DNA from: Arthrobacter sp. Leaf337
GTDB lineage: Bacteria; Actinomycetota; Actinomycetes; Actinomycetales; Micrococcaceae
Direction: 5' to 3'
DNA: 64,000 nucleotides
Assembly: GCF_001423745.1 (NCBI RefSeq)
Contig: NZ_LMPC01000028.1
Coordinates: 62,001-126,000, forward strand
The translations under genes and the position numbers were made by a program. Position 1 is the first letter of the stretch, and each line of letters opens with the position of its first letter. Positions 1 to 7,457 of this stretch are shown here, one piece after another. The notes beneath the pieces were generated by a model. That model saw nothing but the letters and a program-made list of their open reading frames with translations, searched no databases and had not been told where the DNA came from.

Positions 1-146
1 ACAGCGCGTGGAGCCTCCCGCGGACGGTCCGCACTGGAGCCGTCCCGCCGTCGGGGCCGCGGCGCGGACGCACGTGGGAGGAGTGGTCACCGGTCAGGGC
101 CCGCTGCTTACGCTGGAGGGGGTCCCCTTGCGAATCAACGGATCCC

Positions 147-599
147 TCACTCCTCGCCTACGGCCCGGGACCGGTTCCGGACCACGAGCACCGGGCAGGG
201 GGCGTGATGGAGAACCTGGGTGGACACGGAGCCGAGCACCAATCCGGTAAATCCGCCGAGACCACGGGACCCCACGACCAGCAGGTCAGCGTTCCCGGCC
301 GCCCGCAGGAGTACGGCGGCCGCGTTTCCCTGGACAACGTCCCCGGTCACCGTAACGCCCCCGGTGTCCACGCGTTTCAGGGCCTCGTTCTGGAGCTGGC
401 GTGCGGCCTGAGGGAAGACGTCCGGGTCCCAGACCAGGCCTTCCATGCCGACCGTGACGGGCGGGAACTCCCACGCGGTCACGGCCCTGACCTGGCCGTT
501 ACGCAGTCGGGCCTCCGTAATTGCCCATTCCAGGGCGAGACGCGACGGGGCAGAACCGTCCACCCCGGCCACGATCCTGAAGACACCGTCGCCGGCCAT
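147..599 (-). CDS. Universal stress protein (UspA family)
   Basis: Single-domain cytoplasmic UspA-fold protein of 150 residues, the usual family length. The N-terminus (residues 8-18, IVAGVDGSAPS) is the first beta strand and loop of the fold. The C-terminal half holds the ATP-binding signature GSRGLGGFTGLVLGS followed by VLHHAPCPVLVV (about residues 110-140), so this is the ATP-binding subclass. It is divergent from the copper cluster that starts at 807. Family members are induced by stress or hypoxia in actinobacteria. The exact role here is inferred from family only. Confidence 0.92.
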   Translation of the reverse strand: MAGDGVFRIVAGVDGSAPSRLALEWAITEARLRNGQVRAVTAWEFPPVTVGMEGLVWDPDVFPQAARQLQNEALKRVDTGGVTVTGDVVQGNAAAVLLRAAGNADLLVVGSRGLGGFTGLVLGSVSTQVLHHAPCPVLVVRNRSRAVGEE

Positions 600-734
600 G
601 AGCCCGCCTTCCGCACGTCCTGCATCTGTTGCCCCCAGTGTGGTCCCCGCAGGGTTTGGCCCGCAAGGTTCCGAGCATCCCGGCCCTCACCTGCCCCGGT
701 CGGCGGCAGAAACAAAGTCCCTTACAGGATCGTT

Positions 735-744
735 GTACCGGTAC
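735..744. promoter_or_regulatory. Small perfect palindrome upstream of copper cluster
   Basis: GTACCGGTAC lies about 60 bp before the first gene of the copper cluster, in the divergent intergenic region. It is short, and no recognised CsoR or CueR consensus surrounds it, so an operator role is only a possibility. Confidence 0.2.
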
Positions 745-806
745 GTGCCCTGCCACAGGGCCGGTAACCTTAAAACAGAAAGCCCGCACCAGAAGGGAGG
801 ACCGTC

Positions 807-1283
807 ATGACCGCACCGGCACACGCCCCTGCGATCACGTTCCTTCGCCGTGCGGGCCTGTTTACCGCGATCCTGGCCCTGATCGCCGGGATCTTCGGTA
901 TGCATGTCATGACCGCCACCCATGCCATGCACTCCCCCGCCATGGCGGCAGCAACCGCCGGCGCCCATCACGACTCCTCCCCTGCCGGCCACGCGGTAGA
1001 AGCTCCTGCCGGACCATCCTCCGCCCCGGAGACGCCCGCAGCACAAGACGAAGCCGGTGCCCGGACCGTGCAGTGCACGGACTCGGGCAACTGCACCAGC
1101 ATCCAGTCCATGACAGCGGCCTGCACCCCGTCAGCGAAAACCGGCTCCCTGGCCGCCCCGCTGCCCGGCACCGGAATCATCGTCCGGAACACCAACGCGG
1201 CGGTGCCGAGCGCGATCGGCCCGCGGTGGTCCTATCTTCCCGGCAGTCCCTCACCCGGCGAGCTCTGCATCAGCCGAACGTAA
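807..1283 (+). CDS. DUF6153-like membrane-anchored His/Met-rich protein
   Basis: 158-residue protein with one N-terminal membrane segment (about residues 15-35, LFTAILALIAGIFGMHV). A histidine, methionine and alanine-rich stretch follows, then a Cys-containing region (CTDSGNCTSIQS and C at about 112), and the C-terminus ends in ELCISRT. A short membrane protein with a conserved C-terminal (L)(S/C)xxR(T/I) tail matches the DUF6153 family as I know it. The start is supported by GGGAGG six bases upstream. It is the first gene of a run containing DUF305, Csp and multicopper oxidase genes, which suggests periplasmic-side copper handling. Function is inferred from context. Confidence 0.65.
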   Translation: MTAPAHAPAITFLRRAGLFTAILALIAGIFGMHVMTATHAMHSPAMAAATAGAHHDSSPAGHAVEAPAGPSSAPETPAAQDEAGARTVQCTDSGNCTSIQSMTAACTPSAKTGSLAAPLPGTGIIVRNTNAAVPSAIGPRWSYLPGSPSPGELCISRT

Positions 1284-1415
1284 AACGGGGCTCTGCGCTG
1301 TGACCTGACCGGCGCCCGCCCCTTCCTGGCTCTCCCCTGAACCAGGCGCATCACTGATGCACACACTCCCTTGGCGCCCACGCGCCCACTGATGTCTTGA
1401 AGGACTTAAACAGCC

Positions 1416-2051
1416 ATGATGAACACGAAATTTCTGCCCCTTTCCGCGACCGCCATCGCCGGTGCCCTGGCCCTTGCCGGCTGCTCAACCAGTTCCCCCG
1501 CACCGTCTGCCACGCCCAGCAGCCCTGCGTCCTCCGCAAGCTCAATGCCGGGCATGGGGCCCGGGATGATGTCCAGCAGTGCACCGGCCGCTGCTACCGA
1601 ACACAATGAGGCCGACACCATGTTCGCCCAGGGAATGATTCCGCACCACGAACAGGCCGTGGAGATGAGCGAGATGATGCTTCAGAAGAAGGACATCCCC
1701 GCCTCGGTCACCGACCTGGCCACACGGATCAAGGCAGCCCAGGCACCGGAGATCGAAACGATGACCGGCTGGCTCAAGACCTGGAACGAATCCGCGACCA
1801 TGGGTGCCGGCCACACCATGGACGGCATGATGGGCGCGGGCGACATGAAGCGGCTCGAGGCCGCCCAGGGCACCGAAGCGGCCAAGCTCTTCCTGACGCA
1901 GATGGTTGTCCACCACCAGGGCGCCGTCAGGATGGCCCAGACCGAAATGTCCCAGGGTAAGAACGCCGACGCGATTAAACTCAGCAAGGACATCGTGACG
2001 GCCCAGGAAGCCGAAATCAAGGAAATGCAGGAGCTGCTGGCCACCCTCTGA
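1416..2051 (+). CDS. DUF305 domain lipoprotein (copper-cluster protein)
   Basis: 211-residue lipoprotein. The signal peptide ends in a lipobox ALALAGC with the acylated cysteine at residue 23; a Ser/Pro/Met-rich linker follows (SSMPGMGPGMM). The DUF305 domain covers about 65-211 and has the two duplicated signatures MIPHHEQAVEM and MVVHHQGAVRM, whose paired histidines and methionines are the family hallmark. DUF305 is a ferritin-like four-helix fold often found with copper resistance genes in actinobacteria. A second ATG three bases downstream is an equally possible start. A terminator hairpin follows at 2064-2088. Confidence 0.93.
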   Translation: MMNTKFLPLSATAIAGALALAGCSTSSPAPSATPSSPASSASSMPGMGPGMMSSSAPAAATEHNEADTMFAQGMIPHHEQAVEMSEMMLQKKDIPASVTDLATRIKAAQAPEIETMTGWLKTWNESATMGAGHTMDGMMGAGDMKRLEAAQGTEAAKLFLTQMVVHHQGAVRMAQTEMSQGKNADAIKLSKDIVTAQEAEIKEMQELLATL

Positions 2052-2063
2052 CCGCTGCCCTAA

Positions 2064-2088
2064 GCGCCGGCCCCTCGCGGGCCGGCGC
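2064..2088 (+). terminator. Hairpin terminator after DUF305 gene
   Basis: Perfect 10-bp arms GCGCCGGCCC and GGGCCGGCGC with a 5-nt loop, 12 bases after the DUF305 stop codon. There is no T tract, as is common in high-GC actinobacteria. It may only attenuate read-through to the next gene in the same direction. Confidence 0.6.
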
Positions 2089-2132
2089 CAACCCCCTGAC
2101 CTTCCACTCCCATCTGATTCCTTGGAGCCCCC

Positions 2133-3014
2133 ATGCCCAATCCCTCCCGTTCCCGGGGCCGTGCGACAGCCATCCTGGCAGCTGGCGTCGGCCTCATCTT
2201 TGCCTTGTCCGCATGCAGCCCGTCCTCCGGCGCGGCCGGACCCGCCCCCGCAGGCAGCAGCGCCGCTAGCTCCCTGCCGGACGCCCACGTGCACGGGCTG
2301 AGCGTCAGCACAACCGGCCAGGTGCTCCTGGCTACCCACGATGGCCTGTTCGACGTCACGAAGCAGCCCGCTGCCAAGATCGGGGCCACCAACGACCTGA
2401 TGGGTTTCACCGGCGGCACCGATCACGGCGTCCTCTACGCTTCCGGACACCCCGGGGAAGGCTCCGACATGGCCAACCCGCTCGGGCTGATCAGATCCAC
2501 CGACGCCGGTAAGACCTGGAAAAAGCTCTCCCGTCAGGGTGAATCCGACTTCCATGCGCTCACCGCGACCAAATCCGGAATCGTCGGTTTCGACGGCGCA
2601 CTGCGCACCAGCCCGGACGGGAAAAGCTGGACCACGGTGGCTGCGGATTTCGTCCCGGCCGTCCTAGCCGGGAACCCCACCAGCGACACGGTCCTGGCAA
2701 CCACCCCACAAGGGATCCGCCGCTCAACGGACGGCGGTAAGACCTGGACCTCGGTGGACTCCGGACCAGTGGCCCAGTTCGCCGCTTTCGCCAGCCCCGC
2801 CGAGGCGGTCGGAATCGAACCCGACGGGACAGTCCACATCTCGGCAGACGCCGGCGCGACCTGGACCCGAAAGGGCAAAATCCAGGACACGGTCCAGGCC
2901 GTGGCGGCAGTGAAGGGTCCGGAGGCAAGCCCCACCATCTGGGCCGCCACTGCCAGCGGGATCGTCGTCTCCACCGACGGAGGAGTCACGTTCGGGCCCG
3001 CCGACGCCTCCTGA
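2133..3014 (+). CDS. BNR/sialidase-like beta-propeller lipoprotein (F510_1955 type)
   Basis: 293-residue secreted lipoprotein with a lipobox FALSAC, cysteine at residue 28. The mature part carries repeated Asp-box motifs of the sialidase/BNR propeller: STDAGKTWKKL, TSPDGKSWTTV, STDGGKTWTSV, SADAGATWTRK and STDGGVTF. HVHGLSV near residue 50 is typical of the F510_1955 'glycosylhydrolase' family. Asp-boxes are structural, and no sialidase catalytic Arg/Glu/Tyr set is evident, so hydrolase activity should not be assumed. Genes of this family commonly sit beside DUF305 and copper genes in actinobacteria, as here. Confidence 0.85.
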   Translation: MPNPSRSRGRATAILAAGVGLIFALSACSPSSGAAGPAPAGSSAASSLPDAHVHGLSVSTTGQVLLATHDGLFDVTKQPAAKIGATNDLMGFTGGTDHGVLYASGHPGEGSDMANPLGLIRSTDAGKTWKKLSRQGESDFHALTATKSGIVGFDGALRTSPDGKSWTTVAADFVPAVLAGNPTSDTVLATTPQGIRRSTDGGKTWTSVDSGPVAQFAAFASPAEAVGIEPDGTVHISADAGATWTRKGKIQDTVQAVAAVKGPEASPTIWAATASGIVVSTDGGVTFGPADAS

Positions 3015-3217
3015 CCGCACCACGCGTGGCGCGTACATGGTCCTGCCCATCATGTGCTCCGTCGTCCGTCCAAGGTTCTGCGGAGTCGCGGCGGTTCGTC
3101 TCGATAGGGCCTTCCAGGGCCGGCAGACCTTGCCCCTTCAAGCCGGCGAATACACCGCCAGGGTCCTCCTCCAGCGCATTCTGTTGTTCCTGACGGGCCC
3201 CGTCATCGTGCCGGGGC

Positions 3218-3266
3218 CCGTCAGCCCCTAGGAAGGGGCCCTTGGTCCCTTCCTAGGGGCTGACGG
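3218..3266. terminator. Large perfect 20-bp inverted repeat
   Basis: Two 20-bp perfectly complementary arms (3218-3237 and 3247-3266), each containing CCTAGG, are separated by a 9-nt loop. A smaller palindrome TGACGGGCCCCGTCA lies just upstream (3191-3205). The 330-bp gap between the propeller gene and the Csp gene holds no convincing gene. The hairpin can act as a terminator for the upstream gene, or as a strong RNA structure or binding site ahead of the Csp gene. Confidence 0.6.
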
Positions 3267-3345
3267 CGTGAGCATCGCGGGTTTAGGGTGGGCATGACGG
3301 CCGGGCAGGCCGGCCGCCCCATCACCGCGCGACAGGAGCTGCGTC

Positions 3346-3756
3346 ATGACCCACCACATCGCTGCCATGCTCGACGTTCACCCCCAGGCGGCAGAAAGCG
3401 CCGAGAAAACAAAGCTGGCCGAATGCATCGCCGCGTGCTTTGAGTGCGCCCAGACCTGCACAGCCTGCGCTGACGCGTGCCTTGCCGAAGACATGGTCGC
3501 CGAACTTGCCTCGTGCATCCGCACGGATCTGGACTGCGCGGACATCTGCGCCGCCACCGGAGCCGTCATGACCCGCCAAACAGCGTCCAACGCGGGCATC
3601 AGCCGCGCAATTCTGGAGGCCTGCCGTACCGCCTGCGCCGCCTGCGCCGAGGAGTGCGAGAAGCACTCCGGTATGCACGAGCACTGCAGAATCTGCGCCG
3701 AAGCCTGCCGCCGGTGCGAAGCGGCCTGCGCTTCGCTCCTGGCTGCGCTGGCCTAA
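3346..3756 (+). CDS. Csp-type four-helix-bundle copper-storage protein
   Basis: 136-residue Cys-rich all-alpha protein of the DUF326/Csp family. Cysteines recur in helical CxxxC patterns (CIAACFECAQTCTACADAC near 26-44; CRTACAACAEEC; HCRICAEACRRCEAAC near the end), which line the core of the bundle and bind many Cu(I) ions in characterised Csp proteins. There is no signal peptide, so it is the cytosolic Csp3-like type. The start has AGGAG upstream. A close paralogue lies on the other strand at 41569-41976 inside the large transposon. Confidence 0.92.
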   Translation: MTHHIAAMLDVHPQAAESAEKTKLAECIAACFECAQTCTACADACLAEDMVAELASCIRTDLDCADICAATGAVMTRQTASNAGISRAILEACRTACAACAEECEKHSGMHEHCRICAEACRRCEAACASLLAALA

Positions 3757-3890
3757 ATATCAGCCGGCCATCCGCCGGCCCGTGCGGTTGCGTTGAAACC
3801 GGCCCGGGTGGACCGGGACCTCGGACTCTACCTGCCGGCTGACGCCGGGCCAAGACTCGGAGTATCCCTCTGAAGCGAAAGGCGCCGGTC

Positions 3891-4163
3891 ATGATGTGGG
3901 GTTACGGACAAAGCATGGGTTGGATGTGGCTCTGGACTCTTCTGCTGTTCCTCGGGATCGCGCTGCTGGTGCTGCTGGCGGTGAGGGTCTTTACCGGCGG
4001 TGTCCGTAGTGGATACGGACCTCCAGGCCCCCAGGGGCCAGGAGCACCGCCGCCGGCAGGTGGCAGCCGGGCCCGTCAGATCCTCGACGAGCGCTTCGCG
4101 AGAGGAGAACTTACTGCGGACCAGTACCGCGAAAGTCTCAAAGTGCTCGGTGAGGGCCCGTAG
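3891..4163 (+). CDS. Small SHOCT-domain membrane protein
   Basis: 90-residue protein with one membrane segment (about residues 10-33, WMWLWTLLLFLGIALLVLLAVRVF), a Gly/Pro linker, and a C-terminal SHOCT motif (about 62-88, ARQILDERFARGELTADQYRESLKVL). Tryptophan, methionine and glycine at the N-terminus (MMWGYGQSMGWMW) are typical of SHOCT proteins next to multicopper oxidases. AAAGG lies 8 bases before the start. Its stop codon overlaps the GTG start of the oxidase gene by one base (TAGTG), so translation is probably coupled. Role unknown; likely accessory to copper handling. Confidence 0.85.
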   Translation: MMWGYGQSMGWMWLWTLLLFLGIALLVLLAVRVFTGGVRSGYGPPGPQGPGAPPPAGGSRARQILDERFARGELTADQYRESLKVLGEGP

Positions 4164-5629
4164 TGCAGCCCATCAGCCGCCGCCAGGCGGTACTGCTGGG
4201 TGGGCTCGGCCTCGCGGGGACAATGGCCGGAAGTGCCGGGCTGATCTGGACCCTGACGTCGCGGGAGACTCCCGTTACCGGAAGCGAGCTGGCCCAGCCT
4301 CGGGAGGAACGGAGCGCAAAGGGCCAGCTGCAGGTACGGCTCGAGGCTGCACCCGGACAGATACTGCTGGCAGGCCGGCAGACCGCAGCCCTGGGTTACA
4401 ACGGCGGGATCCCCGGCCCGACGCTGCGCGTACGCCCCGGCGACGTCCTGAAAATTGGCCTCGTCAACAAGCTGACCCAGGCCACCAACCTGCACGTGCA
4501 CGGCCTCCACGTGTCCCCCGAAGGCAACGGGGACAACATCTTCATCGCGGTGGACCCCGGCGGCACCTTCGACTACGAATACAAACTGCCCGAGGACCAC
4601 CCCCCGGGCGTGTACTGGTATCACCCCCACCACCACGGCATGGTCGCCGACCAGATCTTCGCCGGGCTCTTCGGAGCAATCATCGTCGAAGACCCTGAAC
4701 CGATCGAGGCAAGTGCGGAACGGGTACTGGTCATTTCAGACACCACCCTGGACGGCCTGGGGAACATCCCGGAAGCCCCGGCGATGGAACGGATGATGGG
4801 CCGGGAAGGTGAACTGATCCTCGTCAACGGCCAAAGCAACCCGCAATTCAGCGCACGCCCAGGACAACGCGAACGGTGGCGCATCATTAACACCTGCGTG
4901 TCCCGCTACCTCCGGCTGCGACTCGACGGACAGCAGCTGCAGCTCCTGGGTATGGACTCCGGCCGCTTCCCGACACCCAAGACAGTCGACGAGCTGCTCC
5001 TCACGCCCGGAAACCGGGCGGACCTCCTCGTGACCACCACCACCGGGGAATCCGTGCTGCGCGCGCTCTACCAGAACCGGGGAAGCATGCCGGGAATGAT
5101 GGGACCGGGGTCCGGAACACGCAACCCTGCACACCAGCCGGACGGCGCCGCGCTGGCCACCCTCCGGGTAGCCGGCGAACCGGTCGCAGCACTGACGGCC
5201 GTGCCGTCCCAACTGGGGCTGGGAGACCTGCGGTCCGACACCGTCGCCGCCAGCCGCCAGATTCTCCTGGCCGCCGGAATGGGCATGGGCATGGGCATGG
5301 GCATGATGCGCTTTACCATCGACGGCAGGGAATTCAACGAGGCCAGAACAGACACAACGGTAGCTGCCGGGACTGTGGAGGAATGGACGCTGACCAACAC
5401 CAGCCCCATGGACCACCCGTTCCACCTGCACGTCTGGCCGATGCAAATCATCGAACAAAACGGTCAAGGCACGAACACCGCCATCTGGCAGGACGTGGTC
5501 AACGTCCCCGCAAACGGGCGTGTGAAAGTCAGGGTGGCATTCAAGGACTTCCGCGGACGATCCGCCTACCACTGCCACATCCTGGACCACGAAGACCTCG
5601 GCATGATGGGTGCCATCGAAGTCCGGTAA
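4163..5629 (+). CDS. Multicopper oxidase, Tat-exported
   Basis: 488-residue three-domain oxidase that probably oxidises Cu(I) outside the cell. The N-terminus has a twin-arginine signal (ISRRQAVLLGGLGLAG). All four copper-ligand motifs are present: LHVHGLHV, WYHPHHHG, HPFHLHVWP and the terminal HCHILDHEDLGMM, giving the type 1 Cys-His-Met set and the trinuclear His set. Extra methionines occur in SMPGMMGPG and in an alternating GM run near residue 375, plausible Cu(I)-recruiting segments. The GTG start overlaps the SHOCT stop. CotA/CueO-like by layout, though not assignable to a named gene. Confidence 0.93.
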   Translation: MQPISRRQAVLLGGLGLAGTMAGSAGLIWTLTSRETPVTGSELAQPREERSAKGQLQVRLEAAPGQILLAGRQTAALGYNGGIPGPTLRVRPGDVLKIGLVNKLTQATNLHVHGLHVSPEGNGDNIFIAVDPGGTFDYEYKLPEDHPPGVYWYHPHHHGMVADQIFAGLFGAIIVEDPEPIEASAERVLVISDTTLDGLGNIPEAPAMERMMGREGELILVNGQSNPQFSARPGQRERWRIINTCVSRYLRLRLDGQQLQLLGMDSGRFPTPKTVDELLLTPGNRADLLVTTTTGESVLRALYQNRGSMPGMMGPGSGTRNPAHQPDGAALATLRVAGEPVAALTAVPSQLGLGDLRSDTVAASRQILLAAGMGMGMGMGMMRFTIDGREFNEARTDTTVAAGTVEEWTLTNTSPMDHPFHLHVWPMQIIEQNGQGTNTAIWQDVVNVPANGRVKVRVAFKDFRGRSAYHCHILDHEDLGMMGAIEVR

Positions 5630-5643
5630 GAACGTAAAGACCG

Positions 5644-5929
5644 TTAGGCATTCCCGCCTTCCTGGTACGTGATCAAGACGACCGCAGACGCAACGTATTG
5701 GACCAATACTGGGCGGCCGGACTGCGAAGACGCAGCTGGAATGCCCGACGGCACTGAAGTCACAGCATGGGTACCCGAGTCAATAGACCAGAGTCTGCTG
5801 CCCTCCTCTTCCAGCAGACTCAAGGTACCGGCGAGTGATTCATCGAGCATTTTCTGGAGGGCCATCATCGCTTCGGAGATGGAATGGAAGCCATCGGTGG
5901 CGACAACGAGGGATTGCGTTTTGGTCATG
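5644..5929 (-). CDS. Hypothetical protein
   Basis: 94 residues from the ATG at 5927-5929 (MTKTQSLVVATDGF...). It is rich in Ala, Ser and Leu, with a helical middle (SISEAMMALQKMLDESLAGTLSLLEEEG) and a hydrophobic C-terminal segment (VQYVASAVVLITY). No domain recognised. The reading frame stays open for a further 75 codons upstream, but that part has Ser/Arg-rich composition and looks non-coding. No clear ribosome binding site. It converges with the oxidase gene and lies in a stretch of lower GC than its neighbours. Confidence 0.45.
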
Positions 5930-6052
5930 ACAAGAGACTTTCCGTAGACCCACGCGAACTCAGCGCGTGGCGTGCCTGATCTGAAAAGGGGGCTTGAAGC
6001 CGTGGATGCGGGCTCATCGGGCCGGAATAGGGTGGCTTCCAGTGCGCTGCGT

Positions 6053-6530
6053 TTACGTCCGGCTGATCGAAAGTTGAACGAGCGAGAGGCCAACGGGCAC
6101 GGCATCTTGAACTCCGGTGATCCGACCCTGCACATTGCCATCGCGGACGAGCCCACCAGAGGTCACGGGCAGAATTAGCACGTCCGGGGCTGCGCTGCGG
6201 ACAAGAGCTCCGTCCCGGGGATCGTAAATATCGTGCGCGCACCCTTCGTCACCGGCAGGTAAGGACTCCGCTGGCTCGACGTCGACATTTGAGGTGTCTA
6301 CCCCGGGAGCAGCCAGCCCCTCGCCGCTCAGATGATCAGGAGCTGAGGTATCAAGAGCGTGTTCGTTGGGAGAGATGGTCGGCACTGGCTATTACGTGCG
6401 ATTGACTTCCGGTGTCTGCTCCTGCGCCTGCGTACATCCCGGCCAGACAGGTCAATGCAGAGCAGGCAACCAGGAGAACCATCGTGATCACAGCGGCGAC
6501 GACTGGCAGCGACAGCCCTGATTGACGCAT
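6053..6530 (-). pseudogene. Frameshifted DUF6153-like protein gene
   Basis: Two overlapping minus-strand frames make one protein. The 5' frame (ATG at 6528-6530) encodes an N-terminal membrane segment (LPVVAAVITMVLLVACSALTCLAGMYAG) and stops near 6351. The 3' frame, shifted by one base between about 6351 and 6385, continues with an acidic region, a lone cysteine and the C-terminus LVQLSISRT. The membrane segment plus the LSISRT tail parallels the protein at 807-1283 (ELCISRT). The simplest reading is a single-base frameshift in a DUF6153-like gene. A sequencing error or two separate small genes cannot be excluded. Confidence 0.5.
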
Positions 6531-6810
6531 GTTGGCGCCCCCAGCAAGTCCGCCCACGTGCGCCCTCTCTGCTCAATTGACGACATCATACTGGACTGCC
6601 GCCGTGCATCGATTCTCCCCCAACAACTGAGACCTGCCGCGTTAGCCCTCACCCCATGGCCGCTACCGCCCCGCAACTGCTGCCACCGGCGGGTGTTCAC
6701 GTGTTTGGGCGCGGACGACCGGCTGCGGCCGGGGCCAAGAATAACCGTCATGCCGGGGCCGGCTTGGGTTGACATAGTCAGGGCACTGCGGTCGTCGTGG
6801 TCGTTCAGTC

Positions 6811-6846
6811 GATGAGACGCCTCATATCCCAAGGGTTGTGAGACAT
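6811..6846. repeat. res-like site S1 (left of mer module)
   Basis: Contains CTCATATCCC-AA-GGGTTGTGAG (6821-6842) followed by ACA, an imperfect palindrome of the same family as sites near 9611, 20739, 20882, 22163, 22847 and 23308. It is preceded by an extra half-site GATGAGAC. It lies in the 350-bp gap before the merR stop codon, so with S2 it brackets merR, merA and the DinB-like gene. Likely bound by a serine resolvase such as that at 19906; this is inferred from layout. Confidence 0.6.
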
Positions 6847-6878
6847 CGACAAGTGCAACAGGGAGATACAGGCGGCTG

Positions 6879-7268
6879 TCAGATGTAGCTGCAGATCTGT
6901 TCTTTATCGCAGTTAATGGGGTCTGCTGCATCGATCGTCCTGAAATGTTCCGCGACACTGGCTCGTAGCGCAGTTAATTCCGCGATTGTCTTGTCCAGAT
7001 CGATGAGTTGCTGGCCGAGTATGTCTCTTACTCGGGTGCATGGGGTTGTGCCGCTATCCCGGATGTGGAGAATTTCTTGGATCTGCGCCAGAGTCAGTCC
7101 GGCGCTTTGGCAACGGCGGATGAACTCCAACCGGCTGATCGTGTCGGGACCATACTCGCGATAACCATTGGCGGAACGCGCAGCTGGCGGGAGCAGGCCT
7201 CGATCCTCATAGAATCTGATCGTCTTGCTTGTTAGGCCGACAGCAGAAGCGGCCTCTCCAATTCGCAT
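6879..7268 (-). CDS. merR: MerR-family metal-responsive regulator
   Basis: 129 residues from the ATG at 7266-7268 (MRIGEAASAVGLTSKTIRFYEDRGLLPP), the canonical MerR winged-helix start; a longer in-frame extension has no support. Cysteines at 53, 77, 120 and 126, with C77 at the start of the dimerisation helix and the C-terminal CDKEQIC pair, fit a metal-binding MerR/ZntR-like sensor. It diverges from merA, with two dyads between the genes. It probably activates merA and regulates itself. Hg(II) as effector is inferred from the neighbour, not from the sequence of the sensor. Confidence 0.85.
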   Translation of the reverse strand: MRIGEAASAVGLTSKTIRFYEDRGLLPPAARSANGYREYGPDTISRLEFIRRCQSAGLTLAQIQEILHIRDSGTTPCTRVRDILGQQLIDLDKTIAELTALRASVAEHFRTIDAADPINCDKEQICSYI

Positions 7269-7301
7269 CTGGGTCCTTAATCTCACTCCCAAAATTTCTA
7301 T

Positions 7302-7325
7302 ATCCTTCCACGCTACTGGAAGGTT
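7302..7325. promoter_or_regulatory. MerR-type dyad in merR promoter
   Basis: ATCCTTCCA-CGCTAC-TGGAAGGTT is an inverted repeat 34 bp upstream of the merR ATG. On the minus strand it is followed by TATAGA, a good -10. The half-site CCTTCC is shared with the second dyad at 7371-7392, so both are probably bound by the same MerR protein, this one for autoregulation. Confidence 0.6.
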
Positions 7326-7367
7326 GTGACCGATTGGCAGGATCCACTCACGAGCTGCGGCCCGGAA

Positions 7368-7399
7368 TTGACCTTCCCGTGCAGGGGAAGGTGCAGACT
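7368..7399 (+). promoter_or_regulatory. MerR-activated promoter of merA
   Basis: TTGACC (-35, 7368-7373) runs into the dyad ACCTTCCC-GTGCAG-GGGAAGGT, with a -10-like CAGACT about 20 bp after the -35. A long spacer filled by a dyad is the hallmark of promoters activated by MerR-family proteins, and the half-sites resemble those of CueR/MerR promoters. The merA start codon is about 60 bp downstream. Confidence 0.65.
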
Positions 7400-7457
7400 G
7401 AGGACAGCACGCAACAAGGACGATTCGGGTGTTCACGCAAAAGTAGCTGGAGGACCA

